Shown piece by piece: positions 47,105 to 56,872 of a stretch of DNA of 64,000 nt. Position numbers and translations under genes: made by a program. Every line of letters begins with the position of its first letter. Within the stretch, counting starts at the first letter, position 1. Origin of the DNA: Calliphora vicina (Eukaryota; Arthropoda; Insecta; Diptera; Calliphoridae); NCBI RefSeq assembly GCF_958450345.1, contig NC_088780.1, positions 47,174,033 to 47,238,032 of the forward strand, written 5' to 3'. The notes beneath the pieces were generated by a model, which was given only the letters and a program-made list of their open reading frames with translations, was not told where the DNA came from and made no database searches.

Positions 47105-50100
47105 ATAACAGTGAACTTCAGAAAAACTCAGACTTTCCTATTACGGTTCTCAAAGATTCGAATATTCCAATTACTACAAATATTTCTGAGAATATTTCTT
47201 CCACAAAACAGACCACAGTTTTACCATATCATGAGAGACTCGAGCGCTATCTGAAAATACGAGCTAGAATATTTTCAAATCCAACCCCCTCTAGAAAACG
47301 TTTAAGATCATCAATTCGAATGCGTAATTTTTGGACGCGAAGAAAACGTATGAAAAATTTTGTAATTGCGTCTTTGGTTAATAATGGATCAGATACTAGG
47401 CCATTTGTAAACCTTTGTCTTTTAGAAAAAACTTGTTTATCTCTGCTTGATAGTGGAGCTAATAAATCTTGTCTTGCTGGTAGTTTATGCCAAGAAATTT
47501 TAGAGAAATCAACACCAGGGTTAGTCAGATTCCTGGGAAACGTCAGAACAGCAGACGGACATCATCAACAGGTCGTGGGTTCGATTTCTATTGATGTTAC
47601 GTATGGTAATATTACGAAAAATGTTGAATTTTTATTGGTTCCCAGTCTTAAAAATGATGTTATCTGTGGAATAGATTTCTGGCATATTTTTGGATTTAAA
47701 ATCTTACCACCTATAAACACAGATATATTAGTCCATGAAACCCCTATTATTAGTGAAATTATCACCACTGATGAGAACTCAGATTTTGTAAAGTTGACCC
47801 CATCAGATCAACAGAAACTAGACATTGCTATTGCTTCTTTCCCTTCATTCGAAAAAGAAGGATTGGGTTCCACCAATCTAATAGAACACGTCATTGATAC
47901 GGGTTTAGCTGCTCCAATAAAGCAACGCTATTACCCTATCTCACCAGCTAGGGAAAAACTTCTATGCACGGAAATTGATAGGATGTTGCAAATGGGCGTG
48001 ATAGAGATCGCTGAGAATTCCTCATGGTCATCGCCAGGTGTCCTTTTAGTAAAACCAGGGAAAATCAGATTCTGCCTTGACTCTCGTAAATTAAACGAGG
48101 TCACTGTTAAAGACGCCTACCCTATCCCAAATATCGATGGCTTAATCTCCCGATTGCCTCCGGTGAATGTGATATCTAAAGTAGATCTAAAGGACGCCTT
48201 TTGGCAAATTAGTCTGTCAAAAGAGTCCCGTCCAAAAACAGCCTTTACTGTCCCCAATCGGCCACTTTATCAGTTTGTGAGGATGCCCTTTGGGCTCTGC
48301 AATGCCCCACAAACTATGTGCCGATTGATGGACAAGGTGATACCTTATGATTTGAAAAGCCACGTTTTTGTATATTTGGACGATCTACTTGTGGTATCAC
48401 ACTCATTGGATGAGCATATCGTACACCTTCTCCAAGTAGCATCATTATTGAGAAATGCTGGTCTCACAATAAATATTAAAAAGAGTCAGTTTGGATTGAG
48501 ACAGGTGAAGTATTTGGGATATGTGGTAGGCAACGGTACTTTAATGGTTGACCCCGACAAGGTCAAGGCAATTTCTGATTACCCTGTCCCCAAAACGGTA
48601 AAGCAACTGCGTCAATTTCTAGGCTTAGCAGGGTGGTATAGGCGATTTGTTGCCGACTACGCTTCTATTACATTTCCCCTTACGGAGCTTCTATCAAAAA
48701 GGAAATCCTTTGTATGGAATCCTGATGCTCAGGCCGCCTTTGACTCCTTAAAAAACTGCCTAACAACTGCACCATTTCTTGTACATCCGGACTACCGTAA
48801 ACCATTTATTGTTCAATGCGATGCCAGTATGAACGGAGTGGGTGGTCTCTTGGCTCAAAGGGATGATAATGGGGATGAACGTCCCATAGCATTCATGTCC
48901 CATAAATTGAACCGAGCTCAGAGAAACTACTCCGCTACTGAACTGGAGTGCTTGGCAGTAGTGCTAGCCATCAAGAAATTTAGATCATATATTGAAGGAC
49001 ATCAGTTTACGGTAGTCACGGACCATGCCAGCCTTAAGTGGCTCATGGGTCACAAGGATTTGAGTGGGAGGTTGGCCAGGTGGGCCCTGAAGTTACAGGG
49101 ATTTCACTTTTCGATAGAGCACCGCAAAGGGAGTGAAAATGTAGTGGCAGACGCCTTGTCCCGCTCTTTTGATGCCGATGAACCACTAGTAGAAGCAGTA
49201 GAGGTGGAATCCTTACCGATCATAGACCTTTCCTCAGAATTTTTCGAATGTAAGGATTACAGTGCATTAAGGGAAAAACTTTTGAAATCAGAATTACCAG
49301 ATTTTAAGGTGTTAGGAAAATATATATACCATCGGACGGACTTTGACAGCGGATTAGAAGACAATTTTTCGAACTGGAGACTTTTGGTCCCCGAAGGACT
49401 TCGAAAGGATGTGTTAGTAGCTTCGCACGACCAAGTATCATCATCTCACGGTGGGATAGGCAAAACCCTCGATAGAATACGCAGGTATTTTTATTGGCCA
49501 GGGATTGTAGCAGATGTAAGGAGATACGTAGCAAATTGTGAACTATGCACTACCTCCAAAACTCCTACAAGAACTTTGCGACCTGCTATGGGCAAAATGG
49601 CTGAATCCGATCGACCCTTCCAGCGTTTGTATGTGGATTTCATCGGCCCCTTTCCGCGTAGTAAAAGTGGGAATATAGGTGTGTTCATTATATTGGACCA
49701 TTTTAGCAAATTTTCATTTTTAAAACCATTTAAAAAATTGAATTCTAAACTCATGATATCGTATCTCAGAGAAAACATTTTCGATTGTTTTGGTGTCCCC
49801 GAAACAATCATTTCGGATAACGGGAGCCAATTTAAAAGTAAAGATTTTATGGAATTTTTGAAAAAATACGGCATTAAGCACGTTTTAACAGCTCTGTATT
49901 CGCCACAGGCGAATGCCAGTGAACGCGTTAACCGGTGTGTTAATGAAGCTTTACGCTCCTACATACGCGGTGACCAGAGGAACTGGGATGTGTTTTTGAG
50001 TGGCATAAATAGCTCTTTACGTAGTAGTATTCACCAAACTCTAGGATATTCTCCATATTTCGTTGTCTTTGGACAAAACATGATAAATCATGGAAACGAC

Positions 50101-50448
50101 TATCAAGTTCTACGCAATTTAGGCCTGTTAACAGAACCAATATCTCCTCTTGCTCGACAAGATAAATTTCAATATATACGTGATATGATAAAGGATCGTA
50201 TGAAGGCGTCCTATGAAAAAAATGCCAACGCTTATAATCTCAGATCCAAATCTCGGAATTTTGAAATTGGCCAAACAGTCACCAGAAGAAATTTTGCTCA
50301 GAGCAATCTGTTACAGCATTTTAACGCAAAATTAGCTCCTACTGGTGTGAAGTGTAGAATAATTGAAAAACTGGGGAACTCATACTATGTAGTGCAGGAC
50401 TTAGAGACGGGAAATAGGTCTACGTATCACATGAAGGACATATGGTGA
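46975..50448 (+). CDS. pol: Pol polyprotein (copy 1)
   Basis: Replication enzymes of the element, in the -1 frame relative to gag and overlapping its last 130 bases. The Met at 46975 lies in the overlap, and Pol is more likely made by frameshifting near 47040. Residue numbers are from that Met. Aspartic protease: DSGA at 159-162, ICGIDFW near 230. Reverse transcriptase: D404 in VDLKDAF and YLDD 467-470. RNase H: D616, E656 or E658, D683, D726. Integrase: zinc finger H818, H825, C855, C858, and catalytic D888, D948, E983 (34 residues between the last two, normal D,D35E). The C-terminal module (about 1085-1157) ends in YHMKDIW, with no chromodomain. All catalytic residues are present and there is no stop. 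Residue 942, before ISDNG, is Pro here and Ser in copy 2. Confidence 0.96.
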   Translation: MLWLRCRRHLQTFVSQMFYKTGKLNNGCPSNIDRTSAKISQELNNSELQKNSDFPITVLKDSNIPITTNISENISSTKQTTVLPYHERLERYLKIRARIFSNPTPSRKRLRSSIRMRNFWTRRKRMKNFVIASLVNNGSDTRPFVNLCLLEKTCLSLLDSGANKSCLAGSLCQEILEKSTPGLVRFLGNVRTADGHHQQVVGSISIDVTYGNITKNVEFLLVPSLKNDVICGIDFWHIFGFKILPPINTDILVHETPIISEIITTDENSDFVKLTPSDQQKLDIAIASFPSFEKEGLGSTNLIEHVIDTGLAAPIKQRYYPISPAREKLLCTEIDRMLQMGVIEIAENSSWSSPGVLLVKPGKIRFCLDSRKLNEVTVKDAYPIPNIDGLISRLPPVNVISKVDLKDAFWQISLSKESRPKTAFTVPNRPLYQFVRMPFGLCNAPQTMCRLMDKVIPYDLKSHVFVYLDDLLVVSHSLDEHIVHLLQVASLLRNAGLTINIKKSQFGLRQVKYLGYVVGNGTLMVDPDKVKAISDYPVPKTVKQLRQFLGLAGWYRRFVADYASITFPLTELLSKRKSFVWNPDAQAAFDSLKNCLTTAPFLVHPDYRKPFIVQCDASMNGVGGLLAQRDDNGDERPIAFMSHKLNRAQRNYSATELECLAVVLAIKKFRSYIEGHQFTVVTDHASLKWLMGHKDLSGRLARWALKLQGFHFSIEHRKGSENVVADALSRSFDADEPLVEAVEVESLPIIDLSSEFFECKDYSALREKLLKSELPDFKVLGKYIYHRTDFDSGLEDNFSNWRLLVPEGLRKDVLVASHDQVSSSHGGIGKTLDRIRRYFYWPGIVADVRRYVANCELCTTSKTPTRTLRPAMGKMAESDRPFQRLYVDFIGPFPRSKSGNIGVFIILDHFSKFSFLKPFKKLNSKLMISYLRENIFDCFGVPETIISDNGSQFKSKDFMEFLKKYGIKHVLTALYSPQANASERVNRCVNEALRSYIRGDQRNWDVFLSGINSSLRSSIHQTLGYSPYFVVFGQNMINHGNDYQVLRNLGLLTEPISPLARQDKFQYIRDMIKDRMKASYEKNANAYNLRSKSRNFEIGQTVTRRNFAQSNLLQHFNAKLAPTGVKCRIIEKLGNSYYVVQDLETGNRSTYHMKDIW
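47038..47044 (+). promoter_or_regulatory. Possible -1 frameshift site in the gag-pol overlap
   Basis: GGAAAAC, with codons GAA and AAC in the gag frame, is the nearest thing to a slippery heptamer in the 130-base overlap. The A-site codon re-pairs well after a -1 slip but the P-site codon does not, so it is not canonical. A slip here joins gag directly to the pol frame (LNNGCPSNID). A GTCCG...CGGAC inverted pair (47056 and 47073) just downstream could form a small stem. Weak call. Confidence 0.3.
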
Positions 50449-50535
50449 ACGAATATTTTAACCACCTCATTAGAATTTTAAATTTAACCCTTTTTCAGCT
50501 GTAAGTTTGCGGTGTCCCTTAACTAACATCTGTTT
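50449..50535 (+). other. pol-LTR junction; no env, no clear polypurine tract
   Basis: Only 87 bases separate the pol stop from LTR2, so there is no envelope gene. The final bases (TGTCCCTTAACTAACATCTG then TTT) are not purine-rich, whereas a plus-strand primer is expected directly before the 3' LTR. The same holds before LTR3 (60217-60303). Confidence 0.8.
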
Positions 50536-52706
50536 TGTGATGGGTGAAATTCGGATTGTTCAAAAACTCAGAATTTTATTAGATTTTTTTTACCACCACC
50601 TCTAATTTTACACAATTAAATATAATACTTCTATGTAAAGTAATATTTTTGTATATTTGCATGATGTCAGTCATTCAGTTAAAGCATGAATATAATTTAC
50701 GGATATCAGTTGTCCAACTCTGACAGCCTTAAGTTAATTTTTTTGTATCTTCTCACCGAGTTTTTTTTGTTTCTCTAATGCGTTTAATGAGACTGTTAAG
50801 GGTCAGTTTCGCAATTGGAAGTTGAGTTAATTAAAACTTGACGTAGTTGAACAACTCTAATATAAAGTTAAAATTATAAATTAGTATAACAAATATTTGC
50901 AATATGTACCAAAGAAAGATATGTTGTTATGATAATATTGGTATTGTAATAGCTTCAAATATCACCTTAATGTTGATGCGAATCTATTTTTCATGATACC
51001 AATTAAATAAGTTTAAGCTGCACTGTGAAACTGTGACTAAATGCGTAATATGCGTAATACTTTAATAGTTGAGTGCTGTGAGAATTAATATTGGAAATAA
51101 TGTAACGGCTACCTGTTTTTTTATGAACATTCTTCACATTCCTCACATTTTTTTTCTTTTCTGTGGTACGCTTTAGACCTTTGACAATTAGAAATCACAT
51201 TCTTTCTAAAGATCGCGACAGTAAAAGACCTTAAGTAAAATATAAAAAAAAAAAAAAGTTTATATATATATTGTTAAGAAATATTACATGAAAAGTGCCT
51301 AACTTTATTAATAAATTAAGAACCAATACTAAGGATTATTAGTGAAGGATTATTGTTAATCAAAAACATCCCCAGGGATCATTTTGTGATATTTGTACCT
51401 CTGGGAAACCAATTCAATTTGGATTGCCATCAAAGCTCCAAAGCTGGCGACATAGCCACAGGCTATTGGTAAGTCTCATGTGCGCTAATTGTACTTTAAG
51501 AAGCTGATTACTATTCCCTTATTTAATAATAACTTTAGGAGCCCCAATTTGTTAGTGACGCTAGGACTGTTTAAAGTATACCTAGTAATTGTGCGAAAAC
51601 TAATAGCCAGAATACAATGCACCAGTCTATAATTCCATCATGCCGAAACATTGTGCCGTCTCACGGGGCTTAGACGATAAATATTGCTTCCCGACCTATA
51701 AAAACGTTTGATTAATTTTACCTATAATTAATTATACTAATAAATATACTTAATACTAAAGAATATTGCCTACCATAACGAAATAACAACATAATTTTAT
51801 ACATTTCTAAATTTCAAAACTTGTCACCTAATATCAAGCTTATAACTTATATATATACCTTATAACTCATATATATCCTTTATATATCTATCAAATTTAA
51901 AAGTTTACTAAAACACTAATTTTGCTAACCCAATGTATTAAAAATTGTTTTGTAAATATGAAAATACTTACAATTTAATTTTACATAGATTGGGAATACA
52001 ATTTTCTTACGTTACGAAAACCAATTTATAAATTTTCCTAAAATTTTGTAAAAATAAACTTAATATAATATTAAACTTAAACCTACATAAAAAAAAAACA
52101 ACTAAATATTAATTTTTGAAATAAACTATGAATTCAACATATATAACATTTGCTAAAAACCTAAAACTAAGAACAATTTTATATTTAACCCTTATTTTAT
52201 AATATTTGAGTTTATAAATATGTATATCATCTATTAACAATCTATAACACCCACTATTTTAATATGTATTTTCCCTAAAATTACTATTTAACAAAATGCA
52301 AATTTAATACCGTACTGAAAACCCTAATCATCTATTTAAAATTTAAATACAAAGTATATATACATATATCATCAATGTTGCAGAACCACCGATTCATCAG
52401 GCCTGTTTGACTTCGTGGGAGAATTTGCATGTAAGTTGATGAATATAAAAAAATAACCAAAACAAAAGAACAATAATTGCGTTTACTCTGTATTAAGAGA
52501 AATCATACTGTTTAAATCAAAAGCTAGTTATCATCAATAGCAACAAATAATAATGAGCTCTTAGTTTACAAATTTTTTTTTTGTTTTGTTTAACAACATG
52601 ATCTCTCACTTTACCAATTTTAATTGTCTGTTTTAGCAATATGATCTCTCTTAAACATTAATAATTTTAATTTTTGCTTTTTCAATAACACACATTTATT
52701 TACATA

Positions 52707-54004
52707 AGGAGTGAGATCGAAAAATTCTTAACACACGTTTTTCATTACATTTTTTAACCCAAGTATTATTTGAATTTTTTTTTGATCAAGTTACCTTTGA
52801 AAAACATGTCAGTTATTATGTGTAATGTCAATTATATTAATTTTTTTGTTAATCTGATTAAAATGAGTGACCAGAAAAAAGTGCGTACTGAAATTATTAA
52901 ATATTTTCAACAAAACCCAACTTGGTCTTACAAAAAGTTGGCCAAGCATACAAAGGTCTGCCGTCAAACTGTTTCCAATGTTATTAAACAGTACCGGGAG
53001 AACTTGTCAGTTGATAGAAAACCTGGTTCAGGTAGAAGGAATGGTCCACATGATGTTTCTAAAGCCAAAAAAATAGAACGCATTTTCAAAAGAGCTCCCA
53101 ACACATCCGGTAGGAAAGCAGCCCGGTTAGCTCAGTGCTCGGACTATTTGGTACGAAAAGTTAAAGCTAATGCAGGTTTAAAAACATACAAGGCTCAAAA
53201 AGTTCCTGACAGGAACGCTACTAAAAATTTAGAGGCCAAAAACAGAGCACGGAAATTGAAGTCAAGTTTTATAAAAAAATATTCTTGCTGCATAATGGAT
53301 GACGAAACGTATGTTCTGGCAGATTTTTCGCAACTTCCAGGTCAAAAATTTTATGTTGCTGATGCTCGAGGGAATGTTGAAGAAAAGTTTAGGACCCAAA
53401 AGCAGACAAAATTTCCCAGAAAGTTCTTGGTATGGCAAGCAATATGCAGTTGCGGCAAAAGAAGCCACTCATTTGTTACAACGGGCTCTATAAATACCGA
53501 AATTTACATCAAGGAATGTTTACAAAAAAGGCTGCTTCCATTCATAAGACTTCATAATGTGTCCACTTATTTTTGGCCTGACTTGGCATCCTGTCACTAT
53601 GGCAAACAAGCCCTTGAGTGGTACAAGAACAATAATGTGGTATTTGTACCAAGAGAGGCAAATCCTCCAAACTGCCCGGAGCTAAGGCCAGTGGAGAGAT
53701 ATTGGGCTCTTGTTAAAAGAGAATTGAAGAGTACAAAAAAGGTGTCCAAAAGTGTGGTAGATTTTAAACGGAGATGGACTACATGTTCGAGCAAAGTGAC
53801 AGAAAGCACTATAAAAACGTTAATGGAAGGGTTTCCGAAAAAGGTTCAAAATTTCATCACTAGTGATTAAAACTATAAAAATAATTTTTTTTGTAAATTG
53901 TAATAATAATTTCAATCAAATAAAAAAAAAATTAAAGCTGTAAGTTTAGTGGTTTCTTTTTTATAAACATATATGTATGTTAAGAATTTTTCGATCTCAC
54001 TCCT
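52707..54004 (+). mobile_element. Intact DD37E Tc1/mariner transposon in LTR2
   Basis: Second copy of the element at 42939-44236, with the same 27-bp ends and flanking TA (52705-52706 and 54005-54006). It sits in the same place in the LTR, so it was copied with the LTR and not inserted independently. Confidence 0.95.
52863..53870 (+). CDS. DD37E Tc1/mariner transposase (copy 2)
   Basis: Translation identical to the copy at 43095-44102, 335 aa from the ATG at 52863 (an upstream in-frame ATG lies at 52770). The DDE triad (in MDDETY, FWPDLAS and PVERYW) and the helix-turn-helix are unchanged. Two intact, identical transposase genes therefore sit 9.77 kb apart in the same orientation. Either could in principle supply enzyme for both. 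Confidence 0.95.
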   Translation: MSDQKKVRTEIIKYFQQNPTWSYKKLAKHTKVCRQTVSNVIKQYRENLSVDRKPGSGRRNGPHDVSKAKKIERIFKRAPNTSGRKAARLAQCSDYLVRKVKANAGLKTYKAQKVPDRNATKNLEAKNRARKLKSSFIKKYSCCIMDDETYVLADFSQLPGQKFYVADARGNVEEKFRTQKQTKFPRKFLVWQAICSCGKRSHSFVTTGSINTEIYIKECLQKRLLPFIRLHNVSTYFWPDLASCHYGKQALEWYKNNNVVFVPREANPPNCPELRPVERYWALVKRELKSTKKVSKSVVDFKRRWTTCSSKVTESTIKTLMEGFPKKVQNFITSD

Positions 54005-54582
54005 TATATTTATGCGTACAGATTTTTTTTTGTTTGCATTTTGTTATGAAATTTTTTTTTTGGGTAAATCTTGTAAGTTAATTTCGGGGGGAAGTATCCC
54101 AAAACCCCATACATATTATTACCTTTTAAATTATATTCATTAAATAAATAGTTTAGATTATTTTCTTAATGAAGTCCATTTATATTTTTATTATTAAATA
54201 AATATTGTGAATTTAATATGAGACACTAATTTGTTCTTTTTGGTTGACAAAATGTAGAGGTAATGGTAAAGTAACTTTGTTTAATGGGCTGAGATTAAAC
54301 TTTATGATCTTCAGCAGGTAGGGTGGGTAATTAGATCATGAGGAATATTACACCTTTTTCCTCACAACACTAGCAGAAAATATTCTACTTGGTAATAGAG
54401 ACTATTTCTAACTTTTTCTACTATCCTGCACACAAATTCTATCTTAAATTGATGTGACGTGACCTCCCCCTAATAGGTATCACAGCCTACGCCCATTTCC
54501 CTGAGCTAAGACCGAAGCATCGCTAGGTGTGCAGACCAGTGATAGCCTGGGGCAGGTCAGTTGTTCGTTACAGATAATTTAA

Positions 54583-54600
54583 TGGCGCCCAACGTGGGGC
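54583..54600 (+). promoter_or_regulatory. Primer binding site, tRNA-Lys type (copy 2)
   Basis: Identical to 44815-44832 and ten bases after LTR2. Confidence 0.9.
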
Positions 54601-55270
54601 ACTTTCCGAAAGACATTTATAGTTTAACACCACCAAAAACTTCATATTTAGAAAGGCTTCACATTACTACGTGCATTTTTCGTTCTTTTTTTTCTTTTTT
54701 TCTTCTGATATTTCTAATTTTCCTATAAACTTTTATTGGAATTTTCGTATTTCGTCTTTAAGAGACTAATACCTACCAATATCTTTAATATAAAATAATA
54801 CTTTTTCTAATATTATACATATTTAAACTTTATCTTTTTCTTCTTATTATTGTTAATTTAAAGTTTGGAATCTTATTAAGTTGACATTTGTTGTCTAGTT
54901 GATACCGACTTTAAGACCTATAATATCTATTTCTTTTTGCTATTGTCAATGCTTTATTCTTTTCTTATTTATGGACTTTTGCAAAATGCAGTATGCGTTT
55001 TCCTACCATCGGTTATGAAACTTTAAACATTGACAATTTCTTTAAGTGAAAATTTTTTTATTAGAGACTTCTTTTCTTAATATATTTATTGAGAATTGTG
55101 CTCAATAAAATCTTTTGCTTACTAAATTCTTTTTCTAAAATTTTTCTGCTAGTGCAACATTTTTTTTAAATAAAGTTATTACCAAAACTCTACAAATTAG
55201 TCAACCAAATGTTATATTGCATTTCCTGATATACATATAGAATTTTTGTATACAATTTGTTTTATCAATC
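54601..55270 (+). other. Untranslated leader before gag (copy 2)
   Basis: Same T-rich leader as 44833-45502, with no open frame of note. Confidence 0.6.
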
Positions 55271-56872
55271 ATGCCTATAACTCGTAGCCCAGAACAAGCA
55301 GGTGCTCAGGCACTAGAAACTCCTGAACAGACACTCTGTATCATTTGTAATGAAAACTTAGAATCCGAAGATAAGACTGTTACCACATGTAATCATTCTT
55401 TTCATTCGTCATGTTTACGAAGATGGTTAGAAACGAGTCAAACATGTCCAATTTGCAGGCAGCCTTGCAATTCTTTAGATTCTGATGCTCAAGCTATTCC
55501 ACCTACAAGAGGTGAACCCTCTAATTCGAGAAACAGAGGAGGAGCAATTCCTCGCGATCGTCCAACAACAAGATTGTACTCACAGCAACAACAACAACAA
55601 AGAGGTTTAGGTTCCTTGGAACCAATTCAAACCCCGGGTAATCGTCGTCGTACGACACATTTTTCTCCAAATCAAATTTCAGAACAACGAGTTCAGAATA
55701 TTATTTCTGAATCACTCAATGCTTTTAGAGCAGAATTTTCTGCTACACTTTCTAATGAGATACAGTCTATGCTACAGAATCTTAATTTAGGGAACAATCG
55801 TCCGGACAATAATTTAAATTCTAGCAATATTGCCAATAACCGCTCACAAGTACCAAATTTCAGTAACAGGAGGATGAATCATTCATCAACCTCAAATCAT
55901 GGTCTTGACCCTCCAGCTGATTGGCCACAAGATAACCCTTTTAGGGGCGGACAATCTTTCAGACCCTCACCACATAATAGACGTAGTGGACCAATAAATA
56001 TTGATAATTCGCCACTTACTTCGCATCAAATTTCGAATTTGATTAACAATTGGCATTTAAAATATTCTGGTTTGAACAACGACATTTCAATCGATGAATT
56101 TATATATAGGGTTAATACCTTAACTTCAATTCACCTTCATGGTAACTTTGATTTGCTCGTTGAGCACGTACATTCACTCTTCGAAGGAAAAGCTCTTAAA
56201 TGGTTTTGGAGGTTCCATCGCCAAACTGACACCACACCAGTGTGGTTTGATCTATGCGATGCTCTTCGAAGAGAATTTAAAGATACTAACACGGATTATG
56301 ATATCAAAGATGATATGCGTCGTAGAAAACAGAAAAGTTCTGAAAGCTTTGATTTATTTTTGGATACTATGATGAACTTAAGCGATAAACTTAGAATTCC
56401 ACTCAGCGAAATGGAATTTGTCGAAATTGTTATAAGAAATTTACGAACTGATCTGCGTCATGAGTTACTACATTTAAATATAACTGATATTTCAACTTTG
56501 AGAAAGGAGGCAAGAAAACATGAAAAATTCTTTGAGGATTTATCCTCACATTCATTTTCAAAACCTAGATATTCTCGGCCAAACGTTTCTGAGATTTTGC
56601 AACCCTCAGAAATTAACGAAGTTGATAATGAAGAATTTTCAACTGAAATAAATGAAGTTACAGCTTCTGCAATTATGAAATGTTGGAACTGTGATGCTCC
56701 TGGTCACCGTTACCATGACTGCTTAGCTCCCCGGCGTATATTTTGCTATGGCTGCGGTGCCGTAGACACTTACAGACCTTCGTGTCCCAAATGTTCTACA
56801 AGACCGGAAAACTTAATAATGGATGTCCGTCGAACATTGACCGGACATCCGCAAAAATTTCCCAAGAACTAA
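55271..56872 (+). CDS. gag: RING-H2 finger-Gag polyprotein (copy 2)
   Basis: Same 533-aa protein as at 45503-47104, with the full RING-H2 finger (Cys/His ligands at 23, 26, 40, 42, 45, 48, 59, 62), the capsid-like region, the CCHC knuckle and the CX2C-X9-CX2C motif. The only protein difference is Thr4 instead of Asn4 (base 55281 C against 45513 A), outside the finger. Preservation of the RING in both copies adds little on its own, because the duplication is so recent. Confidence 0.95.
   Translation: MPITRSPEQAGAQALETPEQTLCIICNENLESEDKTVTTCNHSFHSSCLRRWLETSQTCPICRQPCNSLDSDAQAIPPTRGEPSNSRNRGGAIPRDRPTTRLYSQQQQQQRGLGSLEPIQTPGNRRRTTHFSPNQISEQRVQNIISESLNAFRAEFSATLSNEIQSMLQNLNLGNNRPDNNLNSSNIANNRSQVPNFSNRRMNHSSTSNHGLDPPADWPQDNPFRGGQSFRPSPHNRRSGPINIDNSPLTSHQISNLINNWHLKYSGLNNDISIDEFIYRVNTLTSIHLHGNFDLLVEHVHSLFEGKALKWFWRFHRQTDTTPVWFDLCDALRREFKDTNTDYDIKDDMRRRKQKSSESFDLFLDTMMNLSDKLRIPLSEMEFVEIVIRNLRTDLRHELLHLNITDISTLRKEARKHEKFFEDLSSHSFSKPRYSRPNVSEILQPSEINEVDNEEFSTEINEVTASAIMKCWNCDAPGHRYHDCLAPRRIFCYGCGAVDTYRPSCPKCSTRPENLIMDVRRTLTGHPQKFPKN

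Larger units (their letters stand above)
50536..54572 (+). mobile_element. LTR2 (middle LTR), with DD37E insert
   Basis: Exactly 9768 bp downstream of LTR1 and, as far as I compared, identical to it, including the Tc1/mariner at the same TA. It is shared by both units: the 3' LTR of the first and the 5' LTR of the second. It is not flanked by the ATAT duplication. Its TATA candidate is at 51697-51703. Confidence 0.95.

Noticed and set aside
49491..49874. 127-codon minus-strand frame inside pol
   Set aside because: Antisense shadow of the integrase coding region; repeated at 59259-59642 for the same reason.
50449..50535. A hidden env or a polypurine tract before LTR2
   Set aside because: The interval is only 87 bases, has no purine run of useful length, and the LTR edge is fixed by comparison with LTR1 and its flank.
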